Shown here piece after piece: positions 12,881 to 27,200 of a stretch of DNA of 64,000 nt. The DNA lies in the NCBI GenBank assembly GCA_947846985.1, contig CANTUZ010000004.1, positions 1,364,001-1,428,000 of the forward strand. The letters run 5' to 3'. This stretch comes from Fratercula arctica. Taxonomy: Eukaryota > Chordata > Aves > Charadriiformes > Alcidae. The notes under the pieces are model-generated. The model was not told the DNA's origin and searched no databases. It worked only from the letters and a program-made list of their open reading frames with translations. How positions within the stretch are numbered: the first letter of the stretch is position 1; each line of letters starts with the position of its first letter. The position numbers and the translations under genes are program-made.

Positions 12881-14732
12881 TGTTGGTGGTTTGTGTACCT
12901 TCAAAAACAATAGTCTGTCTGCTTAAAACCCTGCTATTTTTGTGCTTAGAACAATTTAGTTTATTTCTAAAAATGTAAAACTCGTATTTCTAAGAGCTAT
13001 TTTTTTTCCCTACTTGAAACACGTGGCTTGGAAAGGGCCTACTGTTACCTTAGTTGATGTTGTAACATCTGATTGCTTTTATGTAGAATCTTGGGAAATC
13101 GTCATGGGTGAAGTTCATGGTTTGGTGCCGGTACAATGAATTATATGCATCCAGTGAACATTATTTTAACTGCCTTATGAAGGACAAAATTCCACAATAG
13201 TCGGTGCTGATGTAATGGTACTCTATTAAAATGGCCAGCCTGTTTGCTGCGTGTTTGAGTGACAGTACCAAAAGCTGCGTTTTGAAGCGGTGACTCCTTT
13301 CTCCTTTGCAGATGTCCTTTCTCTGCCCTCTCCTCTTTTTCAGGTTAGTTTGAATGTTTTTCAAGAATGGGCCAGGATGGCCCTGCAGTAATGAAAATGC
13401 AGGGGGTGGGTCACAAGATCATCTAATTATTTATGTTTCTGTTCATTTCATTCCTTAAATCTACATGCTTGGTGGCAAGACTCAAGTACAAGGAATAAGT
13501 AAACATAGATGTTTCTTTTATGGGAACTTGTTGGTGATGGGCTTCTGCCATGGATTTCGGGTCTGGACCTGACTCAAACCGAACTTCTCTGGTGATGATC
13601 ATTAAATTGGACTTGGAATCATGAGAAAACGCGCTGGGAAACTTGGAGCTGTGTCTGAACTCTCCCAGAGAAGAGGTGCAATTCAAGCAATACGTGTGGG
13701 TGAAGGCTACCACGTAGTCACCTTTGATAGTCACATCTTCGCTTTGCGGGTGGAATGGGTGCAGCTCCCTGGCTCACACGGACGCACGCTGCTCACGCCA
13801 GTGGCCGATTTCTCGTGTAAAGAAAGAAAAATAACACCCCAGCATTATCACATTGCTGCTGCGGGTAGGGATGAGGGTAAGAGGCAGAATCTTTCGCCGA
13901 GGTACCAAGTGAGGGAAGGCGGGGGTGGCACTGCCCCGCGGTGTCCTCCAGGTGCCTCGCTGCGAGGACGAGGACAAAGGAGCTCTGCAGTCAGCAACCG
14001 TCTTTGCTCTCGAAGAGCCTCCCCTGCGGAATGAGTTGGAGAAAGGAGGAAATTCTTCGCTACTGGCGGAACCCTTTGCGCAGGAAAGCTGGGGTTGTAG
14101 AGGAAAGGACTGAGGTTTTAGATTCAGACCCTCTCAATAAGACATTAAATACGCAAGAGGAGCCGTGACATATGGGCCGAGTTCCACAATGTCAGAGCAT
14201 ATTTCAGAATTAATTATGCTGACAAAACTTTTATAAAGAGCAGCTCCAGACTCCTTTCTTTTTGGCAGCAGTCGGTTCTGGCTGCCGTGTAGCAGATGAA
14301 CATGTTTTTCTGGTTTTATTATTTTGGGTTTGGCTCACGTACTTACTATACAGATGATTTGGGGGGCGGGGGGAGGAGAATTACCTACGTTCATTAACCG
14401 GGTTTAAAAGCCTTGCCACAGTGTCCAGGTTTTGCCGCGTTGCCCGGGGAGCCCGGAGGGGGGGAGGGAATGGCAATGGGAGTCGAGAGGGAGAGGTGGG
14501 AGCGCAGCCTGGAAGGGGATGCCGGCGGCGGCGTTTGCAGCCAGTGCCGATGGCTGTCCCGGATCCAGGGGGCTGAGGTCTGGTCTGCGGAGAATTCCAG
14601 CGTGGTTTAGTCTAGACTAAATATTTTTGGATGCACTGAGCCTATCGCTCTCGCTCAGTCTCCTCTGCCAGGGGCTAATTGGAGCTGATGATCACCTACC
14701 CATGAGAATTGTGAATTCCAGTTAGAAGGTGC

Positions 14733-14753
14733 TTTTTTTTTTTTTTTTTTTTT
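14733..14753. repeat. 21-base T run
   Basis: An uninterrupted run of 21 T. No retrotransposon body is recognisable on either side, so I cannot tell whether it is the reverse complement of a poly(A) tail or simple slippage. Confidence 0.9.
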
Positions 14754-17700
14754 ACTTTTCCTTTTTCTAAAAAGCATTTTACAGGTTTTGGCAGGAGGAT
14801 ATTTTTGGCTCTAAAATTACAAAAATACTTTCAGCCTAGACTCAGGTATAAATGTTAATATTCTTCAGATTGCTTCATTTAAAAATGATGCCAATTACAA
14901 ACAAACAAAAATCCACCCCTCTTTCCAATTTGCTTACCCAAGTTTACTTTCTATTCCTTTCTTTCCAGACTTAGAAAGCTCTTTTCTTCAGGCCTTGTAA
15001 TCCGGAGTTCGTTCTTTTATTCTTGTTTCGATAGGCGACTGTTATACGCTTCTCCCGCGGAGTGTGCGTGTCGTGCTGGAGCGATATGGGTGGGATTTCC
15101 AAAGCTCTCGCCCTCCGCCGAATGCCGCTCTCGCTCAAGTCGGCGGGATCAGTGTTTGGGGCATGTTTGGAACCTCCTTGTTGCTCAGACAGTTTGTGTT
15201 TGTTCATTTATTTCTTAATGAATTTCTTAATGCACTTTCCGCGGATGGGCCTTGAATGCTTTTACTTCATACTGAGTTTTCAGCGTATACTGCTTGCCAG
15301 TGTGAACAAAAGGAAGGTGGTATATAGTGTAATATAGTGAATTTTAGGAATTACTGCAGATTTTCTTCCAAATTTTATGAGGAGATTTGAAGCATCTTCT
15401 CATCCCATCTTTGACCTTGTCAGGAAAGGTATAGGAGGAAGCCTTAAGGAACAGATAGTTTAATGGTTGCCGATCAAACAAAGGTTTTCTTGAAGAAGAG
15501 ATATCGAAAGGCAATCGTTGTTAAAATTAAGGGGTTTTTAATGACTTCTTTTGTGTAAGTTTACATAATGCTAATTCAGAAATAATAAGTCATGAAGTTT
15601 TTAATAATGCGATTTTAATCAATATACGTTTACAAATTCTTCTTAGATCATAACCAGATCCTGAAGTGGCAGCGAGAGCGCTGCAGGACCGGTGGAATGT
15701 GAAAAGCAGAAGCCGTGCAGAGGAAGACCGCTCGTCACGTGGAGACCTTGGCGCTGCTGCCCCGGGAGATGGGGTTTCTAAGCACGAGGTGGCCTTGCTC
15801 TGCTCGGGGCGAGGGCAAAAGTTGCTGTGGGTCAGATGTTTGTTTATCAGTAATGTTAAAGGCCACACGAAACCACTTGGTGTTCGTAAAAGAACTGGTG
15901 GGTGTGATATGGTATTTGGGATTTCAGGAGCCCTTGAGTTGGAAGAAATCCGGTATTGCTTTTTCAAGTCTGAGTAGCTTTCTTTGGGATGACCAATCAG
16001 ACTTCCCAATATACAGACCCCTCTGGTTGCCAGAATCCACCCGAAGCTGATAAAAGTTCAAGTCCTTGGAGTTAAAAGGTCTCGTAATCACCGTTGCATC
16101 CGTTATGGTACGCATCACAAAACCCTTGTCTCCTCTTTGTGGTGGAGCTCGTTTCGGTGCTATTTCTGACAGTCACAGCTCAGCTGTCTGGCGGAACGGG
16201 AAGAAACGCAGACTCCAAGGGAAGCTCTCCTCACTTACTCAGGTCTTCATAACTCCTATGGTGAAGCCCATGTTGTCCGGAGTTGGTGAGTTCTGGCTCC
16301 CGTTCTGTTCCAGCTGCCGCACAGCTTTATTCTGGATTCATCTGTGCTTCTGAGGGGAGGAGGCTCCCTGCGGGGCACGGCAGCGAGTCTGAAGGAGCAG
16401 GGAGGACGTGAGGCAGCACTGGCAAGGACTCTGTCGTCGGTCTTGCCAGTAAGAACACTTTCTTTTGTTGGTTGGGTTTTTTGGTGGGAGCCGTGCCCCT
16501 CCGCTATAGGATCTACAGGCCAGTCCCCTAATGCCACCAGTCGCTTTCAGAGGAAGGTGCTTACGGCTTCTGAGGAAATTTCCATCTGTTTCATATTAAT
16601 TGTTGAACAAGCTTTCAGGAGCAGTTGTAGCAAGGCTTAAAAATCACCAGGAGGTAAAAATCCCAATGTCCCATATTCCTCTTGTCGTAGTTGGAGCCTC
16701 TTGAAATCTTCCAAGCTTATTTCAGATCTCCTGTCGGGATTTCTACAGGAGTCTTTGGAGCGGTGCGGCGGCTCTTGCAGGGAAACCTTCTCCTGGAGGG
16801 TAATATTCCTGTTTACTCTGCCTTCTCTGTGCCCTCTTATTTCTTGGAAAGACTTCTGAGAAGGTGGCAGCTGACGGACCCTGACAGGATCAGCCGCCCT
16901 CCAGTTCTGTAACCATCACCAATTATTTGAGGAGGGGTGGACGAGGACTCGCGAGCAGTGCCGTGTTCCTTGAGACAGTTACTAGATTTTTGGAGTACTC
17001 TTCAGCAATGCTGACTGCATGATGCTGTCAAAACCGCTGTGGGACCTGGCAGGAATGAAAGAATTTTTTTCAACGAGCTGAGCTAATTGCTTTGAGTGAG
17101 TCCCCAGGCAGTCGTGATGGTTGGTGGCTCTGTCTCCTGTAAGGTCTTTTAAGTGCTGAGTTTGGTGAAACTCAAACTCGTCCACCCTATTTGTTCAGTT
17201 TCTTTGCTAAGCCTCCAAGAGTGATGTTGAAATTATAATGCTAACCGTATTTATAATGCTCAAAAACTTGCCTTTTTTCCCCTGGGTCTTCATAGAGGAC
17301 TTGGACTCCTTGATGTTCCTTCTCTACATGAGGGAAGTAGTTGAAGGTAAGTGCACACAAATGGGAAGTGAGATACAATGAGGATTTTTTGAAAACAAAT
17401 GCTGATGCCGGTTTGTAGACCGCCCTCTGTCAGTCCAGACAGCGGTTCCTCTTGAGTCAACACCTCTCGGTCTTGCGGTCTTTTGACTGGCTTTTTGTGG
17501 CTGGACTGCAAATGCCTGCACTCACCACGACGGTCCTGCCAAACAGCTGCGATCTGCCTGCAAGAGTGTCTGCCATTTATCCGCCATCCCCCGCCTCTGG
17601 AATTTCTGCTCTCCTGCCTGTGTCCCACCAATGCTGACTCCGTAGGTCAGCAGGAAAAAGGATGACGTTTGGTGTTTGATGGGGGTGTTCAGCGGAGAAC

Positions 17701-20700
17701 TGTTCAGCTGGAGGAAGTGCCCTCATATTGTCAGGCCTTTACTGCTGCCTAGGAAAGGGGTCACACGGGGGCCCCACCGGTGATTGTGACTCTCTTTCTC
17801 TGGTGTTAGGGTGACACAAAAGTTTTGTGTAGCATAAAATTTGGCCATTTACTTCCTGTTTTTTATCAAATGCCAGGTGAAAGTCAAGGTAAAAGACTAC
17901 TGTAGTAGTGGAACTTGAGAAATTATCTTTAAGAGTCCAGTGCTGATGTTTAAATAAAGCATTTCCCCTCTCGTTCCATCAGCCCAGGAACAGCACCGAG
18001 TGTCACAGGAGCTGCCATGGCTGATGTCTTCCAAGCGTGGATGCGTATCTCAGCCTGTGCCGGGGACAAGATGCATTTTAGCAGTAATTCTTTCACTCTC
18101 TGCTATGGTGTCATTTCAGTCCTGTCCTTTTCACAAGCAAAGTCCATGGACCGGGGTTTAAGGACAAAGCTGTGCTCAGCAAACTGACAATTAACTGCTG
18201 TGCCTCTGAGAGACACCAGTGTTTAAAAATCGTTTGAGTTCTAATACATGGACCGGGTTTTATTTTTTTGTAGGCTGAAATATAAGGAAACAAACAAGAT
18301 GCAATCAGAGAGCAAAACCTTCCACCACGGGATTTCAGGACGTCGTTCTCACCACGGGAAGGGAAGGCTGATGGTCCTCTGCGGGATACAACTCACGGTA
18401 CCGCTCCTCGTGGGTGTCTTCAGAAAGAGACCCAGAGGGAAGCCACCGGTGCACGGTGGTCACCGTCCTGCTGTCATTCCCTGGGCCAGGCAGGGAGCCC
18501 CCGGGCGCTTGGCTGCGATGGAGTGGGAGCCTGCCGCTGGCAGTCACTGGTTTGGGGTAGCTCTTGGATTTCCTTTATCTTCTCTGTGACAGCATCTGCG
18601 TGGTTATAATAGCTTTATTTGCACGAGCACTCAATTAATCTTTTATTTCACGTGGATGATTTCCCCTTTTACCCACATTCCCTTCTACCTTGCTGTCCCA
18701 GGAACTGATTTCTCCCGTCGAAGCAGGGGTGTGAGAATCCCGGCCGTTGTCCCTCGTAACTCAGAAGCCAGCATTCCCTCCTTCTCATTTTCGTCATCTC
18801 CTCTGACATACTGCCGACGTGTACATCGTTTCCATCTGCTGACACTTCCCTACTGCGCGTTCCCATTGAGATAAGGTGGAGGAAAGCAAAGCAAGCAGGA
18901 GCGCTGCCACGCTGCTTCCGCTGGGCAACGTCATCTCTGAGCGGGACCGTGCTGCTGCCGGGCCAAGTCACCCACGTCCCCCCGCCTGGGAGATGGATCT
19001 CCAGGTCAGACGGGGGATTGCGTTTCACTTCAGGGGACAGAGGCTGGGAGGGGAATAGTCTAATGGGAGAAAGGTGGTAAAAGAGGTTGGAAGCGGAGAA
19101 GAGAGAACGGACAAGCCTGGGAAAAACAGCTGGAGCGCAAGGGGAGGAAGAGCGTGGGAACTGATGGAGGAAGCACAAGGATAATCAGGTTGCAGGGAAG
19201 GAATGGGAAGGGAGAAGCACGGGTTGGGAAACAATAACTTTACAACAGTAAAAATGCTAGAAATGGACAGAAGGAGCTACCAAATCCAAAACCCGATGGA
19301 ACCTGAGGAGGCTGCTACTGCGCCCTATTCCTGGGATGCAGCTGGAGAGCGGGTGGGGGAGAGGATAACCCAGAGGTTACCTACCTAGCCTGGAAGGGTA
19401 AACACTAGATGGGATGCACGTGATTATCTATAAAGTGATCAATACTTAGGTTTTGGTTCTTCCATCCTTTCATAGGTGATGAGAACAAAGACATACCTGA
19501 CAGAGAAAAAGGGCAACGGGCTTTGGACGGATGCTGACTAAACCTCTGTGGGATGTTCAGGAGCTGACGTAAGCATCAGATAATAAAGGGAAATGCTGAG
19601 GTTAGGTTTCCTAGTGGGTTGCATGTTTCGGTGCTTACTAACCGTGTGTGTAGCGCTGTGGTGTGGAGGGCAGCTCGGTCTCGCTGTAGGGAATGCCTAA
19701 GTGACGTCTGCGGTATGTGTGTCGAAGGGTGGCTGTCGTCTTTGTCTGGAGTATACGGTGCTCAATTTTAGCCGCAGCTAACATTGGTAGAGGACTAAGG
19801 AACATAAGATTCAGTTTGGCAGTTTCTGAGTTGGTGTTAATCAGGGATACAAATTGTTTAATGTAAGTGATCTTGTGTTGTTAGTGGGATGGGAGTTAGG
19901 GGTGGGACATGTGAAATGGGCTTACAGCTGCTGTAGAAGGGGCGTAGAGACACGTTCCCTCGGGGGAGAAAGCCCTTTGCCGTGTTATGTTGCAGAATAT
20001 ATATGTCACGTGTAGGACAGTAAAAGCATGTTAATCTTTGTCCCTTTTCCATCCTTCAACCCTGTCTTGCAAAGGGAGGCTGCTGTCGGCATCGTCCTGG
20101 GCTCTGTGCAGCAGCAGTTGTCTCGTGTCCTGCCCCGACAGAAAACAGAAAAAAATCCATTTTCAGGTTTGTGCCTTTCTTTGGGAAGAACAAATTCTGT
20201 GGGACTGTCCCTGCTTCCCGTCGTTCTGACTTGATGGGAGGGTTGGGGCTTTTCTCTCAAATGACTAACCTAGAAGAAACGATTGCTGGCCACGGGAAGG
20301 AGAGAGGGCCCATGCCCGTGTCTGGTGGCAAGGAAGGAGCGGGAGCAGCTCCCCCCTGTTAGTCCGGAGCGCGGGATTGCATTGATTCTGCTGGTGTTGT
20401 CCTGGGAGAGGCGGGGGCTGTCTTCCTGGGGTTTGTGGCTACTCATCACCAGCGCATGCGTAGTAAAATTGACCTCGGGGGGGTGGAGGAGGTCAGTCAG
20501 TTAGAAAAAGATCCGGAACTTGCTCAAGTTTACTGGATTGAGGCCATCGCATTCAGCTATTGGTGTCTTATCAGACACCAGGAGTGCAGCAATGGGGAAA
20601 AAGGGGGTGGGAATTGCTCAAAGTGGTGTTCTCTTGAATTTTTTACAAGCAGCATCTGATCTAGTTTTGCAGAGCTAACGAAAGGATTTCTGAGGTAATC

Positions 20701-23700
20701 ATCCCAATGTGGGGGGGGGGCACCCCAAAACATAGCGTGTGGTGGGAGTTGGCCGGAATACCTTCTTCAGTGGTGTAAAATCGGAATTGACAGAAAGGTC
20801 TGTCTCTTATCTGAGTCACCTAGTGCGTTAACACAGGGCTCCGGGGGTTTGTGTGCGACTGCCGGTGAACTTCCAGTGAGTCAGGAGAGCGAAACATGGA
20901 AAACCAGGAGCACCGTCATCCTTCACAGAAATAGCACCAGCACTGCCAGCCTCCCTGCGCCGCTCTCAGAGCCTCCCGTTGTCTTGTCACCTCACCCACT
21001 CTTGCCTATGCAGCCCTTCTATTCTTCAAAGTTCAGGGCTGCTTCGTTGGTGGAAACTGCGACAGGATCGTGAATTTTTTTGAGTGGCGTCCAATTTGAA
21101 TGGCATGAATTTTTCGCTAAATGTTCCGTTCACTCTGATTAAGTTGCAGCTAAACCCAATATAATGTATCCCTAAGAGCGAGTGAGCCTTTGCCAGATTA
21201 ATGAGAATGAAGCTAGTCCACTATTGCCATTTATAGTCCAGCCTTGCAGGAGTCTGATAGTGCCATAAGCAGACCCTGAGAAGAGCAGCCCGTACTTCAG
21301 AGTCTTCAGCTATCGTGGTACGGGAGCACCGAGGCTGGTTCTGCCTGTCCTGATCTCTTGCGGTTGGGAGCTGCTGACACAATGTCTCCGTTTTGGTGGA
21401 ATCTGAATACAGTCAAATGTTGAAGGCTTAAGAAAATCCTGCCCAAGAATCGTAGATTTTGCTGTAGAGGCTGCTCAGACATTTTGAATATATTCATTTT
21501 TGGTATTTTCAGTATTTGGGAAATACCAGCTGTCTTTGTCTTAATTTGTATTGTTCTATGGACTTTTTATTTTCATCTTCGCATTTAGATTCTTACCTTC
21601 TAACTAAGTATCTCGGCCTTTTTAAAGCCAAATGAAATGCTTATCTTGTCGTGATTATGTGTTACTCTTCACAGTGATCCCAATCTATTTTTTGCAGGAG
21701 AAATGGTTCTGTGACAGTACGGCAGCAGTTCGTAAACCTACAAACAAATGGCAAGTTGGATTAGCAAGGATCAGAAAATGTTTCTGTTCCGTCTGGTTCG
21801 TTCAAGAGTGAAGAGAAGAATTCCATTTTGCGCTTGGATGGCAAGAGACGAATTTCATCTTCGTGCGCGGATGGAAGCGAACTCAACTTTGTGTCACTGG
21901 CCGAGGTAGTGGAAGTGGGTTCCTGGCATGTTCCGTTAGGTTTTGCAGGGAACTTGTGGCTACGTTCCCCGGGGCTTGGCCAGTACCGCTGGGGCCAGAG
22001 TTTGGAAGGCGCTGAGAGCAAAGCCGCTCCCAGTGGGACGCGTCAGCCTGGCTTCCCCTGGGGGTACGGCCCTCCCTCTGGTAATAACTTCCTCCAGCTG
22101 TAAGACGCAATTAGCAACTACGTGAAAGATTTCATATTCCTTCAGTAAATCAGCCTCTGCGGACACGTGCTCTTGGAAACCTTTGGTCTCGTTATTCCTG
22201 CTAAAAAAAGCCGCTTTTCTTTCTGTAATAATTTCATGCAGGTGAGCAGTGGGAATTTAAAATCACATCTCGGTCTCCGCTGTGAGCCGTTCAGGATGAT
22301 GGGAAGCACAGAAGCGAAGGTCCAGAGCAGCCTGGATTGTGATTTTGAATGCCGTCTCCTCGCTGTTCCCGGCACAAGCTGTTAGGTAGATGTTCCCAAA
22401 GAGAATAGTCGCTTTGTGTAAACTATCTATATACTGTCTGCTTTAATGATAAAAGCATCAAGTGGCATTTCCTTCCCCATAAAATTCCCTAGCCTTCTAT
22501 TGCCAGATGTGGCAATAAGTCATATAGCTGTGAATCAAGCCAGTCCCTTTCTTTATTACGCTAAAAGCTGCGATTCTCAAATGCGCATTGCTATTGCTTC
22601 CCCCTCAAAATTAGAAGGTGTTGTTACAAGATGATACGTAAACTTAATCGCCGGTTCTTTGTCCATTTTTCAGCCACCGATAAGCAATTTGAAACGGTGA
22701 TGTACCCCTGGTACTGCGCAGCACTCGCTGGGAGTTGGAACGGTGCCCCGGAACCGACTCCTGATGTCCCGGAACCGTGTCCCTGGCCGCAGGTATTAGT
22801 CTTCTGGCACCTCCTTGCTTGCAAAATCTGTGAGGTTTTTGCCTCTCTGCTTTATGACGTTTTACATAGCGCATACGTCGATGGCAGCCAGCTGGTGATT
22901 TACTGTGACTCGGAGACCAGTAAAGACCTGAACATAAAAGCTGGAAAGGGAACTAATCCTTTTGAAACCAGGCACCCACTTGCAAATTCCAGTGACTTGC
23001 CGTGTAGGGTCGCTGGGTAGAGCAATTTTTCAATTCGCAATTGAATGTGGAAGCTGCATTTCTTGTTTTCTAAATAAGGAAGTTATCTTTTACTTCTCAA
23101 TAACTCCGATTTGCTCATTCTGTGCAGAATACCGTTGTTTCTTGCTGCTTCCTTGTGTTTTCTCCTGGGTGACAGTTTGCCAAGTGCTCATCATAAAACT
23201 CAACTGATGTTCACCTCTGAGTTGCTGGAGTCTCCGGGGGACATCTGACTGTTCGTAAGGAGTTAAGTCAATGCAGATTGTCTCTTGAATTCCACACATA
23301 TCTTTTTATGTGAAGATATTTGGCTGCTCGGTCCTTCCTGAAGAAAACAACCCCCGTAGAGCTGGCAGTGTTAAATTCGGAATACTCTCCCAGTGTGTTT
23401 CCTGGAAAGAGCTGACGCTTGAATGACCTACAGGAGAGGCTGAAAGCTTGAGCTGGCGCTTTGTTAGCAGACGGTGACGCGGAACCCAAAGGTATGGCTC
23501 CTACTGATCGTGTCCAACGTTGTCTTTTGACCAACAGCAAAACAAACCCAAGCTTTTTCAACAGCCAAATAATCTGTTTTTCGCAGTGGGAAACTGTAGC
23601 AGATATTAGGCCCTTATCAGCCAGCGCTCTCTTGTTGCACAATGTGTGCTAATTAGTAAGCGGTATTTAAATGTTTCCCTCTGTCTTCAGATCCCTTGGT

Positions 23701-24259
23701 GTCAGAGGCAAGGGGGGAAAGTAAAAGGGAAGCTGCTGGTACGGAGCGGGGAGAGGGGTGTTCGGAGCGTTAGCTTGAAGTCAGTGTGTCTCCTGACTTA
23801 GAGCAAAGCCTGTCTTTAGTATCGATAGATATTTATATGCACAGAATCGAACAACCAAGTGCTTAAATACATGGCGAAGTGGACTCAAGCGGCCTGTCGA
23901 GGAGGTACTGAGGGCACACATTTCTCGGTGGCACCAGAGGAGTTATTGTGCCACTATGGACTGGTGAATTCCTTCTCCTGTGGGAGGTTTCATCTGTACC
24001 GGTGCATCCTGCTGTGGTTTATTTCTCTGTGACATTCTGCGTGTTTTCTTCTACTCTGCAAACGTTAGTGATTTGGGTTTCACTTGGACCTGATGGAGTA
24101 ATATAAATGGCAGCTAGGTAAAGCTCTGCGGTGTTTTGTCCGAATCCAGGATCGGGTAGAAGACCCCTTTTTGTAGGACACTCCATTAGTTATGTTTCTT
24201 TCATTGTAAGGTTTTTACTAAGAAACAATATTATTTCTGCACAGTAGCTATGTTATAGT

Positions 24260-24261
<2 letters not shown>
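14754..24261. other. Intergenic, no gene seen
   Basis: No gene is supported. Visible are a 12-base tandem duplication (ATTTCTTAATGA then ATTTCTTAATGC) at 15,210-15,233 and a run of ten G at 20,711-20,720. Open frames such as the 170-codon minus-strand frame at 18,669-19,178 and the 130-codon plus-strand frame at 22,631-23,020 have no domain I recognise and no flanking features of a gene. Confidence 0.45.

Positions 24262-24289
<28 letters not shown>
24262..24289. repeat. 28-base T run
   Basis: The longest homopolymer in the window, 28 T. It has no recognisable retrotransposon next to it. Its length should be taken as approximate in any assembly. Confidence 0.9.
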
Positions 24290-24292
<3 letters not shown>

Positions 24293-27200
24293 CTGGGACT
24301 AACATTCCCATACATTTGTCTGTATGTCTGGTAGCATAGTGGCAGACCGGAACAGATTTTTAATTTCTTGGGTGCCCTGTTTTTAAAGGAGATAGTATAT
24401 ATCTATTGTGTCTGAGAAAGTACGTCACGGAACCGTGCCATGGCTGCGAGGGCCGACCTGCGGGAGCAGACGCTGGTGTCAGTGCAGAACCCTGCAGCAT
24501 CACCAGTGAAGCACAAATAGAAGGCGATAAGAGAGAGGAACCGCCCAGACCTTGTGAGCTGTGGGCCGGGTGCGTCTGCGGATGGGTTCAGGCACTGCCT
24601 TGGGAAAAGGGGTACAGCTCTGTAGCTTTTCGCAGCCCCGTCTTCTGTCTCTCCTCGGGTAACGCAGACACTGCACATGGGTTTTTCCAGACCGAACAGC
24701 CACCTTCCGCTCATCTGGATTCTGCCTCTCGCCGAGATGACTTGGTCCCAGGGATGAAGCCGTCGGAGCCCAGAGCTTGAAACTCCAACTGAATAAAAAG
24801 GTGGGCGCCATCTCTTCCTACTGATGGAATAACTGCCCTGAATTTAATGGGGTTAAAGAGACGTGAAATGGAGTTAATGAGATCAGAATGCAGTTCTAAA
24901 CGTTTCAAGTGGAGTGTATTTTAACTGGCAGTCTTAAAGTCTATAAGCAATGCCCTTTTACTAGGCAATTGTTTGACTCAATTGCGATATATTAAGGCTA
25001 TCTGGAAAAACTCCTTTGTTTCATTTCTTTAAGTACTGTTTTGTACAGAACCGATATATTTGTTGAACCATAATGAGTTAATGGAGGGGTTTCTTCAATT
25101 ATATTTCATACCATCCTAAAAAATGGTTTCTCTTGAAGGGATGGATTCAAGTGATGTACAAAAGTACGGGAAGGAATAAAGGTGCAGAGAAATATAAGAA
25201 TGCCTTTTGATTTTTATGTTTGAATGTAGCGTGCTGCCGGGTAGGTTGAATAGCATCATCTCTCAATGGAAAAGCTGCTTGAAGCTGGTAATTACAGTGC
25301 CTTTGAGAAAGCCAAGTCCGCTCGTTGTAGAGCAAATACTTTAGGAACTATGAATCTCTCTTTATCTCATGCAAAACTATTTTAGATTAAATGTCTTTCC
25401 ACTTTGTATTGTTCAAATAATTATACTTAGCTGGGGTCAGAGTTTGGATAATGCATTCCCAGCCCTTGGGTTTATTAACTGCCTCCAGGACCAGACCACA
25501 ATGTCAAACAGCCCAAAGAGGTTTCGTATTTACTCTGTGTTGTGGCCGTTTTCAGCTGTGCCGCTCCTTCCTGCCGCGGTCTGGTCGATGTAGCCGTCTG
25601 ATAAGTTGCTTCTCCGTTCTGTCACTTGCCTTATTTGCTGAAGCTTTGCTTTCCGAACAGAAGCATCCACTTAAAATGCAGAGTCTTCGTTTAAGACTAC
25701 ATTCTTCAGCAGGAACCGCGTCCCAGTTCCACGTAGCAAACCACAGTTAAAACAGTACCAGAAGGGTGGTGTACGCAGCAAGGATCAAATCCGGGAGTAA
25801 CATCTGGATTTGTTAGTATAAGCAGTCAAAGTACGCCCGAGTGTGGCTTTTCGAGCGGGGTTTTCTGTGCAATTGGCGTTTCGGTCACCCTGTGTACGTG
25901 CTTCATCCCCTTAACTGTAACAGGACTACTGCAGGGTAGCACGGTAACAGAGCTGGAATCTGCCGAGGGATTGCAGAGGACGTTTACAAACACGGTTGTC
26001 TCCGTATCGTAACCAGCATCCCACGGGCGCCCACGGCGGTTGCCTTATTGTGAAGTCTTGACATGCCGGAGAGCTTCAGACTTGCCTGTGTGAGTCCACG
26101 TTTCACTTGTAGACCGCTCCCTCCAACAAAACATCTTTCTGTGCCCTCTCAAATACGTGCAAGTTTTAAAGGAATTTCCTCAGGTCCCTTTGGCTGGGAA
26201 GAGAGGCTCTTTTCCTCTCCGGAGTTTTACGGTGACCGGCCCCCACTCGGCACCGCCCTCGTTCCATCCCTTGTGTGTGTCAGGACACCCTGATAACGGA
26301 GTGCCTTCATGGGCACGATCTGCAGAAGCAGCTGCAAATTAGGTGCTTTAAATAATCTTTAGTTTGGTGAGAAGTGAAGAATACTTAGCTTCTTTGGATA
26401 ATAAAGTTAGGCTCTGATTTTTAGACTTCTTAAATTTTATTATTAAAGAGAGAACTAGCCCAATATGTTTCTGTGTTGATGTCACTGGGAAATTGTAAGG
26501 TACGTAGCACCAGCAAACCAACCTTGTGAGCGATGTCTGCTCTGTGCATGGACTCTTGGGTCACGTAAGTCAGTGGTTGTCCCCATAAGCTGATACACAT
26601 CCCTTCCTAAGCTTGCTGTAAGCCAGAAAACCCGAGTCTTGTGTCAGACCCTCCCGCCGGCTCCTGCCTTCGGCCGCCACGAGGGTCTGGCTGTGACGGC
26701 AGCGTAAACCGGCAGCATTCATCTTCAAAAAGAAGGCTCTGCCAAGACTCCCTCCTTCAGCCGCCACACTCATTAGCTACTTTGCAAAAATCAGTGTTTT
26801 CCACTCAGGATTTTCATAAGTCACAGTCTTGGCACCAAATACGTTGTGGTAATTTTCATTTCGTAGATTGGACTGCACCCAACGTTGTGATTACACCTAG
26901 AGTATCTGACACATCCTATTTTAAAGTGCAGAGCACATTGTAGCGCATGTATGTGCGGCTTTGCTCTTAAGTGATGAAAACTCATTTCCTGGAAAGGTAG
27001 CTGTAAATTTTCTCAGAACTTGAGGCAGCAGAACATTACAAAGCATCACTTCTGGGCGCGCAGGCTTACGCTTGCGTTTTTGTTTCAACTCCTTCTTGCT
27101 CAACAGGAACCCTAAATTAGGATTTAATTCTAAGAAAGAGTTTTAACGGGTAGTGAAACTAAAAAAAAAAATGAATCCATCTAGTTTTTAAGAATAGTCT

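Larger units (their letters stand above)
8804..14732. other. Intergenic, no gene seen
   Basis: No gene is supported. Contents are unique-looking sequence, a (GGGA)5 tract at 9,551-9,570 and a G-rich motif at 12,864-12,880 (both listed separately), plus GC-rich stretches near 13,915-13,985 and 14,410-14,590 without a recognisable product. Confidence 0.45.

Noticed and set aside
24262..24289. Poly(T) as the tail of a minus-strand retrotransposed element
   Set aside because: Neither flank shows a SINE, LINE or gene copy, and CR1, the main avian LINE, does not end in poly(A).
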